64,000 bases of DNA from Spirochaetia bacterium (GCA_029975555.1 JARKOY010000109.1:1-64000), one strand, 5' to 3'; positions 16,667-25,613 are shown, numbered from the stretch's first letter. Notes: a model not told the origin generated them from the sequence alone. Numbers and translations: made by a program.

Positions 16667-17539
16667 TCAGTCATCCATGACCTGCTCTTTGAAAAGACCC
16701 GTGGGCATAATGATCATCACTATGATAAGAACTGCAAACGAAATGAAATCCTTGTAAGTAACCGTGACAAAGGCGGAGATAAGGGTTTCGATGAAGCCAA
16801 AAAAGATTCCGCCGACGATCGCTCCGTACATATTCCCGTAGCCACCGACGACCGCTCCGGCAAAAGCTTTTTGGCCGATAAGCGCTCCCATAGATAGGTA
16901 CACGCCAAAAATAGGCCCGACCACGACTCCGATTCCACCGGCGAGCATGCTGGCGATACCCCAACTTGCTCCTTTTGTGAGGGGCACATTGATCCCGAGT
17001 GAACTCGCCGCAAGTTCATCCTGAGCCGCTGCACGCATGGAAGTACCAAATTTCGACTTGGTCATGAAAAAATGAAGGGCAAGCATACAGAATATCCCTA
17101 CACCGAGGGCCAGGAGATTCTCCGGAACAACCGAGTAGCCAAAAATATCTACAGTGGTTTTTTTGAATAATGGAGGGAATTGTTTGACGTTGGTTCCCCA
17201 TGCAAACATTGCAATATTCTGCAGCACCATCGCGACAGAAATGGTGCAGAGAATGATATACACTGTCTGTGCTCCTCGTTCGAGGAGCGTTGTCACAAGG
17301 ACACGCTCGATGAACAATCCCAAGCTGAACATGATGATCATCGTAAAAACTAGAGATACAACGAAAGGGAGATGCAAGTATTTATAGAATGTGAGTCCAA
17401 GGAATGCTCCTATCATCAGCATGTCTCCTTGGGCGAGCGTCATGAGGCCTGAAGCCTTGTAGATCATACCGTAACCAAGTCCAACGAGGCCGTAGACACT
17501 ACCAATCATGAGAGCACCGATCATCAACTGTACAAGCAT
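16667..17539 (-). CDS. livH: Branched-chain amino acid ABC transporter permease LivH
   Basis: A 290-residue permease with LivH features: YGLVGLGYGMIYKASGLMTLAQGDM near the N terminus, RAAAQDELAASSLGINV in the cytoplasmic loop, and GGYGNMYGAIVGG near the C terminus. It follows the binding-protein gene after a 126-bp gap that holds a strong hairpin. Confidence 0.95.
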   Translation of the reverse strand: MLVQLMIGALMIGSVYGLVGLGYGMIYKASGLMTLAQGDMLMIGAFLGLTFYKYLHLPFVVSLVFTMIIMFSLGLFIERVLVTTLLERGAQTVYIILCTISVAMVLQNIAMFAWGTNVKQFPPLFKKTTVDIFGYSVVPENLLALGVGIFCMLALHFFMTKSKFGTSMRAAAQDELAASSLGINVPLTKGASWGIASMLAGGIGVVVGPIFGVYLSMGALIGQKAFAGAVVGGYGNMYGAIVGGIFFGFIETLISAFVTVTYKDFISFAVLIIVMIIMPTGLFKEQVMDD

Positions 17540-17607
17540 GAGATATTCCTTCTGCCCTTAATGCAGGCTTTGCAAAAAAATATGCTGTATTTTATCTGCG
17601 CGAGAAA

Positions 17608-17646
17608 GGCTCCGACAGAGGACGTGCGTTTGCTTCCGTCGGAGCC
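17608..17646 (-). terminator. Intercistronic hairpin between the liv binding protein and livH
   Basis: Perfect 9-bp arms (GGCTCCGAC/GTCGGAGCC) enclose a 21-nt loop, followed on the minus strand by only three T. This suggests partial termination or 3'-end protection that raises the level of the binding protein over the membrane genes. Confidence 0.55.
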
Positions 17647-17665
17647 TACGAGGTCGCTCTACGAA

Positions 17666-18826
17666 TTATTTTTTATAGGTCTTTTTCCAGATGTCGTATG
17701 GCACATGCTTCATGTCCTGTATAACATAGGTACGGCACTGGGTCAGACCGTCGCCGGAAGCATCGGAGAAATCATAGATGCCCGCAATGCCAGGGAGACC
17801 TTTGATCGAGATGAAAGCCGCACGGATAGAGTCGGGATCATTGATGTTCTTGGCATTTTTGAGCGCTTCGCAGATGAGGTTGACGCTATCGTAGCCACGG
17901 TACGCCACATCGGAGACAGGAAGAGCACCATATTCTGCCACGAATGCCTTTAAGAATTCTTTTTCGACATCGTTCGCCGCGCTTTCTATGTTCTGCGGAA
18001 TGACCGCGCCTGAACCAAAGATGACCTTGTTGGCCGCTTCGCCAGCCACATTGTAGATATCTGGGACACCGAGTCCCTCAGGTCCGTAGATGAAGCCGTT
18101 AAATCCATTGCGGCGGAACTGCTTGATTGCGAGCGCAAGTTCGTTCGTCATGCCGTACACAACCACCGAGTCTGCTTTTGCGTTGATGATGCGGAAAATC
18201 TGGCCAGTGTAGTCCGTGTCTGTAGGTTGATACTGCACTTCGGCGACGATATCGAAGTCTTTTCCCATGAGAGATTTGACATTAGCAATACCAGACTTGC
18301 CGTATTCCGATGCAACATAGAAGAGTCCGACTTTTTTCGCTCCCATCTCCTTCATTGCTTTGACGAAAGCCTGATTCGGAAGTGCGGCATTTGCGGTACC
18401 GCGGAAAATATATTTGTAAGTTGTATGCGTATATGCAGGGCTCGTACCACATCCAACCTGGATTACTTTGGCCGCCTCGGATATCTGTGCAGCAGCGATG
18501 ATGTTGGGCGAAGAGTTGGAGCCAACAATAGCGATGACCTTGTCAACGTCTATCAGGCGGGTGACTGCTCTGACGGCTCCTTCGGGCGTCGATTTGTCAT
18601 CGTAGATGACAAGCTTGACGGGTATGCCGTTGATACCACCTGCGGCGTTGATCTTTTTGACCGCGAGCTGGGCGCCTTTTGACATCATTTCGCCGGCCAG
18701 GGCATTCGTGCCGGTAATAGTCCCATAAAGTCCGATCTTCAACTCTTTCGGTGTCTGGCTCTGTGAGAATACGGCCATCGATGAGAGGATGCAGAGCGCA
18801 AGCGCAGCAATGAGCCTCTTTTTCAT
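17666..18826 (-). CDS. Branched-chain amino acid ABC transporter substrate-binding protein
   Basis: A 386-residue periplasmic protein of the LivJ/LivK type with signal peptide (MKKRLIAALALCILSSMAVF, cleavage near SQS). Mature domain features are KIGLYGTITGTNALAGEMMSKGAQLAVKKINAAGGI and VIAIVGSNSSP, the latter the ligand-binding loop. It has an AGGAGG site 6 nt before ATG. It is the first gene of the liv operon and is preceded by a ~290-nt leader from a perfect-consensus promoter. Family members bind Leu, Ile and Val, but some bind other amino acids or amides, so specificity is not certain. Confidence 0.92.
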   Translation of the reverse strand: MKKRLIAALALCILSSMAVFSQSQTPKELKIGLYGTITGTNALAGEMMSKGAQLAVKKINAAGGINGIPVKLVIYDDKSTPEGAVRAVTRLIDVDKVIAIVGSNSSPNIIAAAQISEAAKVIQVGCGTSPAYTHTTYKYIFRGTANAALPNQAFVKAMKEMGAKKVGLFYVASEYGKSGIANVKSLMGKDFDIVAEVQYQPTDTDYTGQIFRIINAKADSVVVYGMTNELALAIKQFRRNGFNGFIYGPEGLGVPDIYNVAGEAANKVIFGSGAVIPQNIESAANDVEKEFLKAFVAEYGALPVSDVAYRGYDSVNLICEALKNAKNINDPDSIRAAFISIKGLPGIAGIYDFSDASGDGLTQCRTYVIQDMKHVPYDIWKKTYKK

Positions 18827-19040
18827 AATTACCTCCTAAAGAGAATTTTTTTTCGGCAGTAAACCGCCGACTAATTAATAGCTGGCAAATGCACAGCCTG
18901 TAATCAATGATGGTCGGAGCATTTTTACAGGCACGTTCTGCGTAAAAAACACTCCTGTTTTGCAGTCCTATTCCCACCAGCGGCAACCATATGATGGATA
19001 GCCTGCACACGTTCTCTTTCTTTTGGCTGGCAACATCTCC

Positions 19041-19082
19041 TCATGCCATGGGAAAGAGCAAGAACAAATAACATAAAAACAT
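19041..19082 (-). CDS. Possible 13-residue Leu-rich leader peptide of the liv operon
   Basis: Within the long liv leader, ~32 nt after the predicted transcription start, ATG opens a 13-codon frame with four Leu (TTA, TTG, TTG, CTC) and three Phe codons, ending TGA. No good ribosome site precedes it. No convincing terminator/anti-terminator pair was found downstream, although an 8-bp inverted repeat (GCCTGTAA/TTACAGGC) lies further along the leader. Attenuation is speculative. Confidence 0.2.
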   Translation of the reverse strand: MFLCYLFLLFPMA

Positions 19083-19120
19083 ATTTTCAGACTTTTAAAA
19101 ATCAGACTTACTGACTTTTG

Positions 19121-19148
19121 ATTATACCACCGAAATCGATGCTGTCAA
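19121..19148 (-). promoter_or_regulatory. Perfect sigma-70 consensus promoter of the liv operon
   Basis: On the minus strand TTGACA (19143-19148) and TATAAT (19121-19126) are exact consensus hexamers with a 16-bp spacer. Transcription from ~19114 gives a leader of nearly 290 nt before the binding-protein ATG. The interval 18827-19272 holds no recognisable gene apart from the tiny leader frame. Confidence 0.8.
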
Positions 19149-19272
19149 CTATCTTTTGTAAGATTCTTGTCTTAAAATTCAGTCGTGGTAGATGCCAAGA
19201 GCACTTTCTGTTAGACAGAATATGCAAAGCTCACCGGAGAACTGAGTGTGATGACCTCTTGCCGACAGCCTA

Positions 19273-19680
19273 TTATTCGTTTTTCTTTCGCCAATCTTCC
19301 ACTTGTAAGTCTTCTATCCTACTGAAGTGGCGCGCATTGTTTGTGACAAGGGACAAATTCATGTAGATGGCAGTCGCGGCAATCATGAGGTCCATATCTC
19401 CTATTTTTGTACCCGCTAATTCTAATTTTGTTTTAAGATCTGCAAAAACTTCTATTATCCCTCTATTGATATCAATAATCGGGAAGAGTTCGGCAATCCT
19501 GTTCGTTGTTGCGATATTTTTTGTGGGATGTGCAGATTTTTTGGCTCCATAGATGAGTTCACCATACGTAATGACCGAAATAAACTTCGGTATTGTTTGG
19601 TTGTCGAAGAACCATTGTTGTACACTCCTGTCGCCTCTGAGGCTATAGATGATGATATCCGTATCAATCAAATACGCCAT
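19273..19680 (-). CDS. VapC-like PIN-domain ribonuclease toxin
   Basis: A 135-residue PIN domain. The acidic active-site residues are visible: the first Asp in YLIDTDI near the N terminus, Glu in ITYGELIYG near residue 45, and Asp in IGDMDLMIAATA near residue 95, followed by the usual NNARHF and a late Asp/Glu. Such toxins cleave RNA, often tRNA or rRNA. The start is ATG at 19680 with GGAGAG upstream. It overlaps the antitoxin gene by 17 bp, the normal toxin-antitoxin order. Confidence 0.88.
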   Translation of the reverse strand: MAYLIDTDIIIYSLRGDRSVQQWFFDNQTIPKFISVITYGELIYGAKKSAHPTKNIATTNRIAELFPIIDINRGIIEVFADLKTKLELAGTKIGDMDLMIAATAIYMNLSLVTNNARHFSRIEDLQVEDWRKKNE

Positions 19681-19942
19681 TATTCTCTCCAAACCGATCC
19701 GAAGGGGTCCTATGGGTTTTTATATCGCTGATGATGTCGTCTGCTGTTCTCTCGTCTTTCCATGCACCGGAGAGCGCAAGGAATTCTAAGGTTGCGTTTT
19801 TTGGACTATTTTGAGGTGCATTGAGATGCTTTTGTATAATAGTAATGACTTCTTGGCTTATGGATCTGTTTTGGAGTTTTGCGGACGTTCGTAAATATTG
19901 ATATAGTCTGTCGTCGATGTCTCTGACTTGTAATGTGGCCAT
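19664..19942 (-). CDS. VapB/FitA-like antitoxin
   Basis: A 92-residue protein with an N-terminal ribbon-helix-helix DNA-binding segment (ATLQVRDIDDRLYQYL then SISQEVITIIQKHL) and a C-terminal tail that would wrap the PIN toxin. Of two adjacent ATG codons the second (19942) is better spaced from AGGAGG. It probably represses its own promoter at 19960-19988, where an 8-bp palindrome TTCATGAA lies in the spacer. Confidence 0.82.
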   Translation of the reverse strand: MATLQVRDIDDRLYQYLRTSAKLQNRSISQEVITIIQKHLNAPQNSPKNATLEFLALSGAWKDERTADDIISDIKTHRTPSDRFGENNGVFD

Positions 19943-19959
19943 CATGACCTCCTATAAAG

Positions 19960-19988
19960 AATATATCATCACATTCATGAAAAAGCAA
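19960..19988 (-). promoter_or_regulatory. Promoter of the vapBC-like operon
   Basis: On the minus strand TTGCTT (19983-19988) and TATATT (19960-19965) are 17 bp apart, with a short leader containing AGGAGG. The palindrome TTCATGAA within the spacer is a plausible autorepression site. Confidence 0.55.
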
Positions 19989-20108
19989 TCAAAATTCATG
20001 ATGCTGGGTAGGAATTGTGACATGGGCGGGGTGACCGCGGTCGCTTTGGTAGACTTCTCTGCGGGGAGCGATTCGTGTTTCAGGGAAGCTGCTGGTATTG
20101 CGGCCGAT

Positions 20109-21218
20109 CTATTCCTCGAAGAGCCGCACGTCCGCGTCGAGGCGAATCTGCATGGTCGCCGAGCCAGGTGTCTCGATGCTGTGGAGTAAAAGGCGGGCTG
20201 CTTCGTAGCCCAGTTGGTAAGCCGGCTGGACCGAGACGAGGGTGTCCCCGAGGCCATCGAGGGGAACCGCAAACTGGCCGTGGAGGTCTGGGCGAGTGAA
20301 TCTGCCGAGAGGAAATCCCATCCTGCAGAGCGCCAAGGCCGCACCTCGCAGGAGGCGTCCGTTCAGCGCCACAAAGCCACTCGCCCCGTCGACGTCGCCG
20401 AGGACTTTTTGTATTTCTTCAATGTAGGAGCTGTCGGGCCGAAGCTCCGGAAAGAGGAGGTTGTCGTTCAGCCGCACGATGCGCTGTTCGTCGGGATCGA
20501 GCCCAGCGGACCGCACAGCCTCAAGGAATCCTTCTTCTCGTTCGGCGATGCTCGAGCAGCTGACGCCCGTGACGAGTATGAGGCGTCGGTGCTTCCCCCG
20601 TGCGATGAAATCGCTCGTGAGGCGGCGCGAGGCCTCTCGGTGGTTGGTCGAGACGAAATTTTTGCGCGCATCGGTGATCGTTCGGTCCAGGAGCACGAGG
20701 GGTGTCTTCTGCCGGTCGAGCCTATCGATGATCGTACGGTTTTTTTCTTCGTAGCACTCGCTTTCGATGACCGGCGAAAAAATGACGCCGTCGATGTTCT
20801 GCTCCGACAGGGATAAAAAGTAGTCTTCCACTTTGCGAAAGTTACGGTCCACGTTGCAGATGATGGTGTGGTAGCGCCTGTTCCAGAGGCAGTCTTCTAT
20901 GCCCCTGAGGATGTGAGCCCCGAAGCTGTCCGAGATGTCGTCGATGGCAACGCCCACCAGTCGCGATTCCTTTCGGGAGACTATCCCTGGGAAAATTCCG
21001 GAATCGGGACGGACGAATGTCCCGTTTCGGTGGGGCGGGCGTTCGAGTACATTGCGTTCGACGAGCTCATCGAGGGCCTTTTGAACGGTAATTCTGCTCA
21101 CGCTGAAGAGTTCGGCGAGCTTGCGCTCGGCAAGAATCTGTGTCCCCGGTCCCCACTCTCCTGATTCGATCTTTCCGAGGATGCCGCGGATCACCATTTC
21201 GTATTTTTTGTAGCTCAT
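20109..21218 (-). CDS. GntR-type HTH with LacI-type ligand domain (AraR-like regulator)
   Basis: The N terminus is a GntR winged helix (residues ~1-70: LAERKLAELFSVSRITVQKALDELVERNVL). The remainder is a LacI/periplasmic-binding-like sugar sensor (VGVAIDDISDSFGAHILRGIE at the start; a VSVQPAYQLGYEAARLLL ending). This fusion is the AraR architecture, which responds to sugars. The start is ATG at 21218 with AGGACC upstream. It is divergent from the ferric/anion-type ABC transporter and GH63-like operon, which it probably represses. A 19-bp palindrome at 21276-21294 lies between the two genes. Confidence 0.87.
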   Translation of the reverse strand: MSYKKYEMVIRGILGKIESGEWGPGTQILAERKLAELFSVSRITVQKALDELVERNVLERPPHRNGTFVRPDSGIFPGIVSRKESRLVGVAIDDISDSFGAHILRGIEDCLWNRRYHTIICNVDRNFRKVEDYFLSLSEQNIDGVIFSPVIESECYEEKNRTIIDRLDRQKTPLVLLDRTITDARKNFVSTNHREASRRLTSDFIARGKHRRLILVTGVSCSSIAEREEGFLEAVRSAGLDPDEQRIVRLNDNLLFPELRPDSSYIEEIQKVLGDVDGASGFVALNGRLLRGAALALCRMGFPLGRFTRPDLHGQFAVPLDGLGDTLVSVQPAYQLGYEAARLLLHSIETPGSATMQIRLDADVRLFEE

Positions 21219-21275
21219 ATTTGGTCCTATATTTGGTATTATTATACTCGCATGAATATGAGATAAAGTCAAGAT

Positions 21276-21294
21276 GAATGTGAAAAATACATTC
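21276..21294. promoter_or_regulatory. Candidate operator of the AraR-like regulator
   Basis: Perfect 6-bp arms GAATGT/ACATTC with a 7-bp AT-rich centre lie in the divergent intergenic region. Two copies of ATTTGGT close to the regulator's start codon are a second possible element. Confidence 0.4.
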
Positions 21295-21342
21295 GTTTTC
21301 TGTGAAAAAGAACCAAAATTCGAGAGGGTTCCCTAAAAAAAC

Positions 21343-21371
21343 TTGACAGGATGCGCATAAGGCCGTACCAT
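21343..21371 (+). promoter_or_regulatory. Promoter of the ABC transporter-GH63 operon
   Basis: TTGACA (21343-21348) and TACCAT (21366-21371) with a 17-bp spacer, about 48 bp before the first start codon. Confidence 0.65.
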
Positions 21372-21418
21372 TAAGCATATCCAATAATTTTTTGGACATG
21401 TCCATATAAGGAGGTATC

Positions 21419-22375
21419 ATGAAACGCACATGTATTCTTGCCCTGCTCGTCGCGCTGGTAGGACTTATGCCTCTGGCGGCTGCTTCCAACACGGTGACCA
21501 TCTACACTATGAGCGGGCCGGAGATCACCACGCCCATACTCGACGCCCTCAGGGCGAAATATCCCTCGATCAATATCAACCTGGTGAAGGCCGGCACGGG
21601 AGAGATCGTCGCGAGGCTTCAGGCCGAAAAGCACAATCCTGCCGCGGACATTCTGTGGGGCGGGGACAATCTCGCCGTGTTCGACGGAAATTCAGACCTC
21701 TTTGCCGCCTACGATTCGCCTGAGGACAACTTCATGGTCTCGAAGGACCCCAACCGCAAGTGGCACGCGTTCACTATCTTTTGCCAGGCGATCCTGGTCA
21801 ACACGAACTTAGTGAAGCCTGCAGACTATCCTAAGAACGCAAAAGACCTTCTCAATCCGGCATGGAAGAAGGCAGGCGGTGTAGCCCTGGCCGATCCCAA
21901 CAAGTCGGGGACTGGCTACACCATCGTATCGGGACTTTCAAGCGCATTCGGCTGGGACTTCATCGAGAAGCTCGTGCAGAACAGCGTCGTGCTGCCTGGC
22001 TCCGACCAGATGTTCAAGGCGGTCAAGGACGGAGAGCTTCCGGTGGGCTTCATCAATGAAGACCTTGGGGCAACGTGGAAGGCGCAGGGCCTGCCCATCG
22101 AGGTCATCTACGCCAAGGATGCCGTCACCGTTCAGATGGACGCCTGCGGCCTCGTCAAGAACGGTCCAAACCCAGAGCTCGCCAAAAAGGTGCTGGATTT
22201 CCTCTGCTCCAAGGAGGCGCACACCATCGCCGTAAAGGTGATCAACCGCCGCTCCGCAAGGAATGATGTGGCGCCCCCTGCAGGGCTGCCAGACCTCGGC
22301 AACCTCAGGCTCTTTACGGCAACTGAGCCGAGAGAAGTAGTCAACGCAAAATTCACGAAGATATACGGTAAATAA
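21419..22375 (+). CDS. ABC transporter substrate-binding protein, ferric/anion type
   Basis: A 318-residue periplasmic protein with signal peptide (MKRTCILALLVALVGLMPLAAA). It has the fold signatures of the Fe(III)/phosphonate/hexose-phosphate family: VTIYTMSGPEIT first strand, TGEIVARLQAE, PAADILWGGD, and FSIFC-like domain crossing. It lacks the paired Tyr motif (YY near the C terminus) that binds iron in FbpA, so an anionic organic ligand is more likely than iron. It is the first gene of the operon, with AAGGAGG 4 nt before ATG. Confidence 0.85.
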   Translation: MKRTCILALLVALVGLMPLAAASNTVTIYTMSGPEITTPILDALRAKYPSININLVKAGTGEIVARLQAEKHNPAADILWGGDNLAVFDGNSDLFAAYDSPEDNFMVSKDPNRKWHAFTIFCQAILVNTNLVKPADYPKNAKDLLNPAWKKAGGVALADPNKSGTGYTIVSGLSSAFGWDFIEKLVQNSVVLPGSDQMFKAVKDGELPVGFINEDLGATWKAQGLPIEVIYAKDAVTVQMDACGLVKNGPNPELAKKVLDFLCSKEAHTIAVKVINRRSARNDVAPPAGLPDLGNLRLFTATEPREVVNAKFTKIYGK

Positions 22376-22403
22376 GTCGATCGCCCCGAGGGTGGGCTTG
22401 TAT

Positions 22404-22435
22404 CGGGAAACGGAGCTTCGGGCTTCCGTTTCCCG
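22404..22435 (+). terminator. Intercistronic hairpin with UUCG loop after the binding-protein gene
   Basis: An 11-bp GC-rich stem (CGGGAAACGGA and its complement), extended by two pairs after a bulged base, closes on a TTCG loop. It is followed by CTTTCTC and not by a T run. It probably protects the binding-protein mRNA 3' end or terminates in part. Confidence 0.6.
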
Positions 22436-22471
22436 CTTTCTCATCTGACAATGCACCATTGTGGAGGACTC

Positions 22472-24553
22472 TTGAAATTCGACAGAATGCATAGATTCAA
22501 AGACCCATGGAAATTTTTTACCCTGATCATGTTTCTTGTGCTCACCGTGCTGACGGTGGTGTCGCAGATATGGATACTGAAGACCTCGGTGCAGGAGAAG
22601 GGTGGGGCCTTTACGCTCAGAACGGGCCAGGCGAACCAGCCTGTGGAAATCGAGTCCGAGACACTGTCGGGGTTCACGGTGCGCAAGGATGCCCCCTCGG
22701 TCATGACGCTCCTGCGTGCGGGCCGCGATTTTTTTTCGATCGACGCTTCGGTTCCGGATCAGATCATCTTGAATTCCTCGGCCATAACCTTCGGAGAGCC
22801 TGCGCTGAACGAGGACGGAAAGCTTACGATTCCCTATAGGGTGGGCAGTGGAGCTCCGGCGCGGAAGTCGGGCACCAGCAGTCTTCAAATCGAACAGAAA
22901 GTCTTCGGCACGCTGTTTCAGTCTTCGGCTGGCCAAACGCTCAAATTCGAGCGCCTTTCTTCGGGGGGCCTGCGCATCTACCACGCGCCGAGGGCCTACC
23001 TCAACGTCAGGGATACAAGCGTGCGCTTCGGCCTAGGCAACTACATCGGCTTTTTTACCAGCAGCAAGTACCTCCACGCCGTCCTGAACAGCCTCATCAT
23101 CGCGCTGACGGCCACGGCCGTCGCTGGCGTCCTCGGGACCATGCTGGCGTACCTGTACGCGCGCTACAAGATGCCGATGACCAGCGCCGTCATTTCCCTC
23201 GTGACCATGGCCTCGGTCTCGCCTCCCTTCCTCGGGGCGTACGCGTGGCGCATGCTGCTCGGAAGTTCCGGCATAATAACCCGACACTTGGGCCTCAACT
23301 GGACCATCATGGGGATGCACGGCGTCGTGTGGGTCATCATCTGGCTCATTTTTCCCGTGGTGTTCCTTCTCTCGTACGACAGTTTCGTGTCGATCGACAA
23401 TTCCATGCGCGAGTGCTCGTACAGCCTGGGCGCGGACCGCAGGCGGACGCTCTTCAGGGTGGAATTGCCGCTCGCCGTTCCGGGCATCGTGACGGGGCTC
23501 TACATGGCGCTGATGACCGCATTCACCGATTTCGGCACGCCTTACATCATCTCCCTCGACCTCGGCACGCTGCCAGTCCTCATCTACAAGGAGTTCATGA
23601 GCGAAGTGGGTGGAGACTACTCCATCGCGAGCACGGGGAGCGTCGTCATGGTGCTCATCTCTTCGGCGATTCTCATGGCCCAGCGCCTGTATCTCGCCAG
23701 GCGCTCGTATGCTTCGATAAAGACGCAGCAGCCGTCGGCGCGCATGCCCTCGGCGGGAAAGAAGGTCGGCATAGAGACGTTTGCCGTGGTCCTCATCGCC
23801 ATGGCCTTCGTGCCACACCTCACGGTGCTGGTGACTTCGTTCTTCAAGTGGGAGGCGGGCATTCTCAGCACAACGCCCACGTGGGAGAACTTTACGCGGC
23901 TTTTTAATCTGAACCTGAATTCCATATGGGTGACGCTCACGACCGGCAGCGCCGCAACCTTTCTGACCTTTGCGGCGGGCATCGGCGTGGCCTACGTCAT
24001 CGTGAAAAAGCGCTACCCTTTTTTCGGGCAGGCCCTGAACATCCTCGTCATGGTGCCCTACATCATCCCCGGCACCGTGCTCGCGATCGGCTTCATCCTC
24101 ATATTCAACCAGCCGCCCCTTCTGCTCACGGGCACATGGCTCATCCTCGTGCTCGCGTATTTTGTCCGAAAGCTGCCCTACGCGGTCAAGAGCGCGGAGT
24201 CGGCCCTGTACAGGATTCACCCTGCCCTCGAGGAAGCCGCGAGGAGCCTCGGCGCCTCTCCCGCGAAGAGCTTTTGGGATGTCACTTTCCCGCTCATAAT
24301 AGGCGGCGTCATTTCGGGCGCAACTCTGTCTTTCCTCCAGATAATGACCGAGATCAGCGCGACCATCATGCTCTACCGGCCCCCCTGGAAGCCCATGACC
24401 GCGGTGATATTCGAGAACACGATAGACGCGGGCGCCGATTTCGGCGTGGCTTCAGCCATGACCGTGCTCCTCATGGTCATGCTCTACGTGCCGCTCTACT
24501 TCATAACCACGAAAACCCGGAAACCCAAGGAGACCAGCATTGAAGTACTATGA
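22472..24553 (+). CDS. ABC transporter permease, fused two-domain ferric/anion type
   Basis: A ~693-residue inner-membrane protein of the FbpB/AfuB type, with two permease halves in one chain. Each half carries an EAA loop: SMRECSYSLGADRRRTLFRVELP near residue 315 and PALEEAARSLGASPAKSFWDVTFP near 595. An ~150-residue extracytoplasmic segment follows the first membrane helix, more than usual for the family. The TTG at 22472 has GGAG five nt upstream; an ATG seven codons earlier (22451) lacks any ribosome site and is the alternative start. The gene overlaps the ATPase gene by 14 bp. Confidence 0.87.
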   Translation: MKFDRMHRFKDPWKFFTLIMFLVLTVLTVVSQIWILKTSVQEKGGAFTLRTGQANQPVEIESETLSGFTVRKDAPSVMTLLRAGRDFFSIDASVPDQIILNSSAITFGEPALNEDGKLTIPYRVGSGAPARKSGTSSLQIEQKVFGTLFQSSAGQTLKFERLSSGGLRIYHAPRAYLNVRDTSVRFGLGNYIGFFTSSKYLHAVLNSLIIALTATAVAGVLGTMLAYLYARYKMPMTSAVISLVTMASVSPPFLGAYAWRMLLGSSGIITRHLGLNWTIMGMHGVVWVIIWLIFPVVFLLSYDSFVSIDNSMRECSYSLGADRRRTLFRVELPLAVPGIVTGLYMALMTAFTDFGTPYIISLDLGTLPVLIYKEFMSEVGGDYSIASTGSVVMVLISSAILMAQRLYLARRSYASIKTQQPSARMPSAGKKVGIETFAVVLIAMAFVPHLTVLVTSFFKWEAGILSTTPTWENFTRLFNLNLNSIWVTLTTGSAATFLTFAAGIGVAYVIVKKRYPFFGQALNILVMVPYIIPGTVLAIGFILIFNQPPLLLTGTWLILVLAYFVRKLPYAVKSAESALYRIHPALEEAARSLGASPAKSFWDVTFPLIIGGVISGATLSFLQIMTEISATIMLYRPPWKPMTAVIFENTIDAGADFGVASAMTVLLMVMLYVPLYFITTKTRKPKETSIEVL

Positions 24554-25613
24554 ACGAAACGACGCCCAAGCGGTGTCGGTGACGATAGAGAAGGTGGTGA
24601 AAAAATTCGGCTCGTTCCAGGCTCTGGGAGGAGTTAGTCTCTCCATTCAGAGCGGAGAGTTCTTTACCCTCCTCGGCCCCTCAGGCTGCGGCAAGACGAC
24701 GCTGCTGCGCTGCACGGCCGGCTTTGAGCGTCCCACCAGTGGCCGGATACTCTTCAACGACGCGGACATGACGCTCATTCCGCCGTGGGAGAAGAACATC
24801 GGGTTTGTGTTCCAGAACTACGCGCTCTGGCCCAACAAGTCGGTGTACGCCAACATCGCCTACGGCCTCGAGATCCGCAAGAAAAGTGCATCCTTCATAC
24901 GCGAGAAGGTCCAGTGGGCGCTGGAGCTGCTCGGGCTTCCCGGCATTGGGGACAAAATGCCCGAGCAGCTGTCCGGAGGCCAGCAGCAGCGGGTGGCGAT
25001 CGCCCGGGCGCTCGTCATCGACCCAACCATCCTTCTTTTGGACGAGCCACTCTCCAACCTGGACGCCAAGCTCAGGATTTCCCTCCGCTTTCAGATCAGA
25101 GAGATTCAGAAAAAATTGAAGATTACGGCCATCTACGTCACCCATGATCAGGAGGAGGCCCTTGAGATTTCGGACAGGATAGCCGTAATGAATGCAGGAT
25201 CAGTGCTGCAGATCGGAACGCCCGAAGACATCTACGAGCGGCCAGCCCAGCGCTTTGTGGCCGATTTTGTAGGGAAGGCCAACATCGTACCGGGCAGGCG
25301 CGAGGGCGATGCCTTTGTCTGCTCGGAGAGATTCAGGATCAGCCTCGTGCCGGAATACCGCGCCCAGGTACCCGAGGGCCGCAGCGCCGAAATCATGTTC
25401 CGGCCCGAGGCGCTCCGCGAGGTGGGGAAGCACGGGCAGGCCGACCAGGCCGACATGGAGGGCCGGATCACCGATGTTCTCTATCATGGGAACATACGGC
25501 GCTACATGGTGGATGTGGGCTGTCCCGTACCCGTCGTCTACGAAACGAGTATCCCCCACAGCATCGGAGAATCCTTACACCTTGCCATAACTCACTACAG
25601 GTTGTACGCATGA
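24540..25613 (+). CDS. ABC transporter ATP-binding protein, ferric/anion type
   Basis: A 357-residue ATPase with Walker A GPSGCGKTTLLR, signature LSGGQQQRVAIARAL, Walker B ILLLDEPLSNLD and the THDQEEAL switch. A C-terminal TOBE-like regulatory domain (residues ~250-355) is present. The start is TTG with AAGGAG 7 nt upstream, inside the end of the permease gene. Its stop overlaps the start of the glycosidase gene (ATGA), tying the hydrolase to transport. Confidence 0.92.
   Translation: MKYYERNDAQAVSVTIEKVVKKFGSFQALGGVSLSIQSGEFFTLLGPSGCGKTTLLRCTAGFERPTSGRILFNDADMTLIPPWEKNIGFVFQNYALWPNKSVYANIAYGLEIRKKSASFIREKVQWALELLGLPGIGDKMPEQLSGGQQQRVAIARALVIDPTILLLDEPLSNLDAKLRISLRFQIREIQKKLKITAIYVTHDQEEALEISDRIAVMNAGSVLQIGTPEDIYERPAQRFVADFVGKANIVPGRREGDAFVCSERFRISLVPEYRAQVPEGRSAEIMFRPEALREVGKHGQADQADMEGRITDVLYHGNIRRYMVDVGCPVPVVYETSIPHSIGESLHLAITHYRLYA

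Noticed and set aside
17608-17646. Full Rho-independent terminator after the liv binding protein
   Set aside because: The stem is strong but only three T follow on the minus strand, and livH depends on read-through.
18840-18875. Terminator-like hairpin with adjacent A/T run before the liv binding-protein gene
   Set aside because: In the direction of transcription the run is A, not T, so it cannot terminate the liv mRNA.
23033-24220. A 395-codon minus-strand frame opposite the anion-type permease
   Set aside because: Composed mainly of His, Arg and Glu, typical of antisense of membrane-helix codons.
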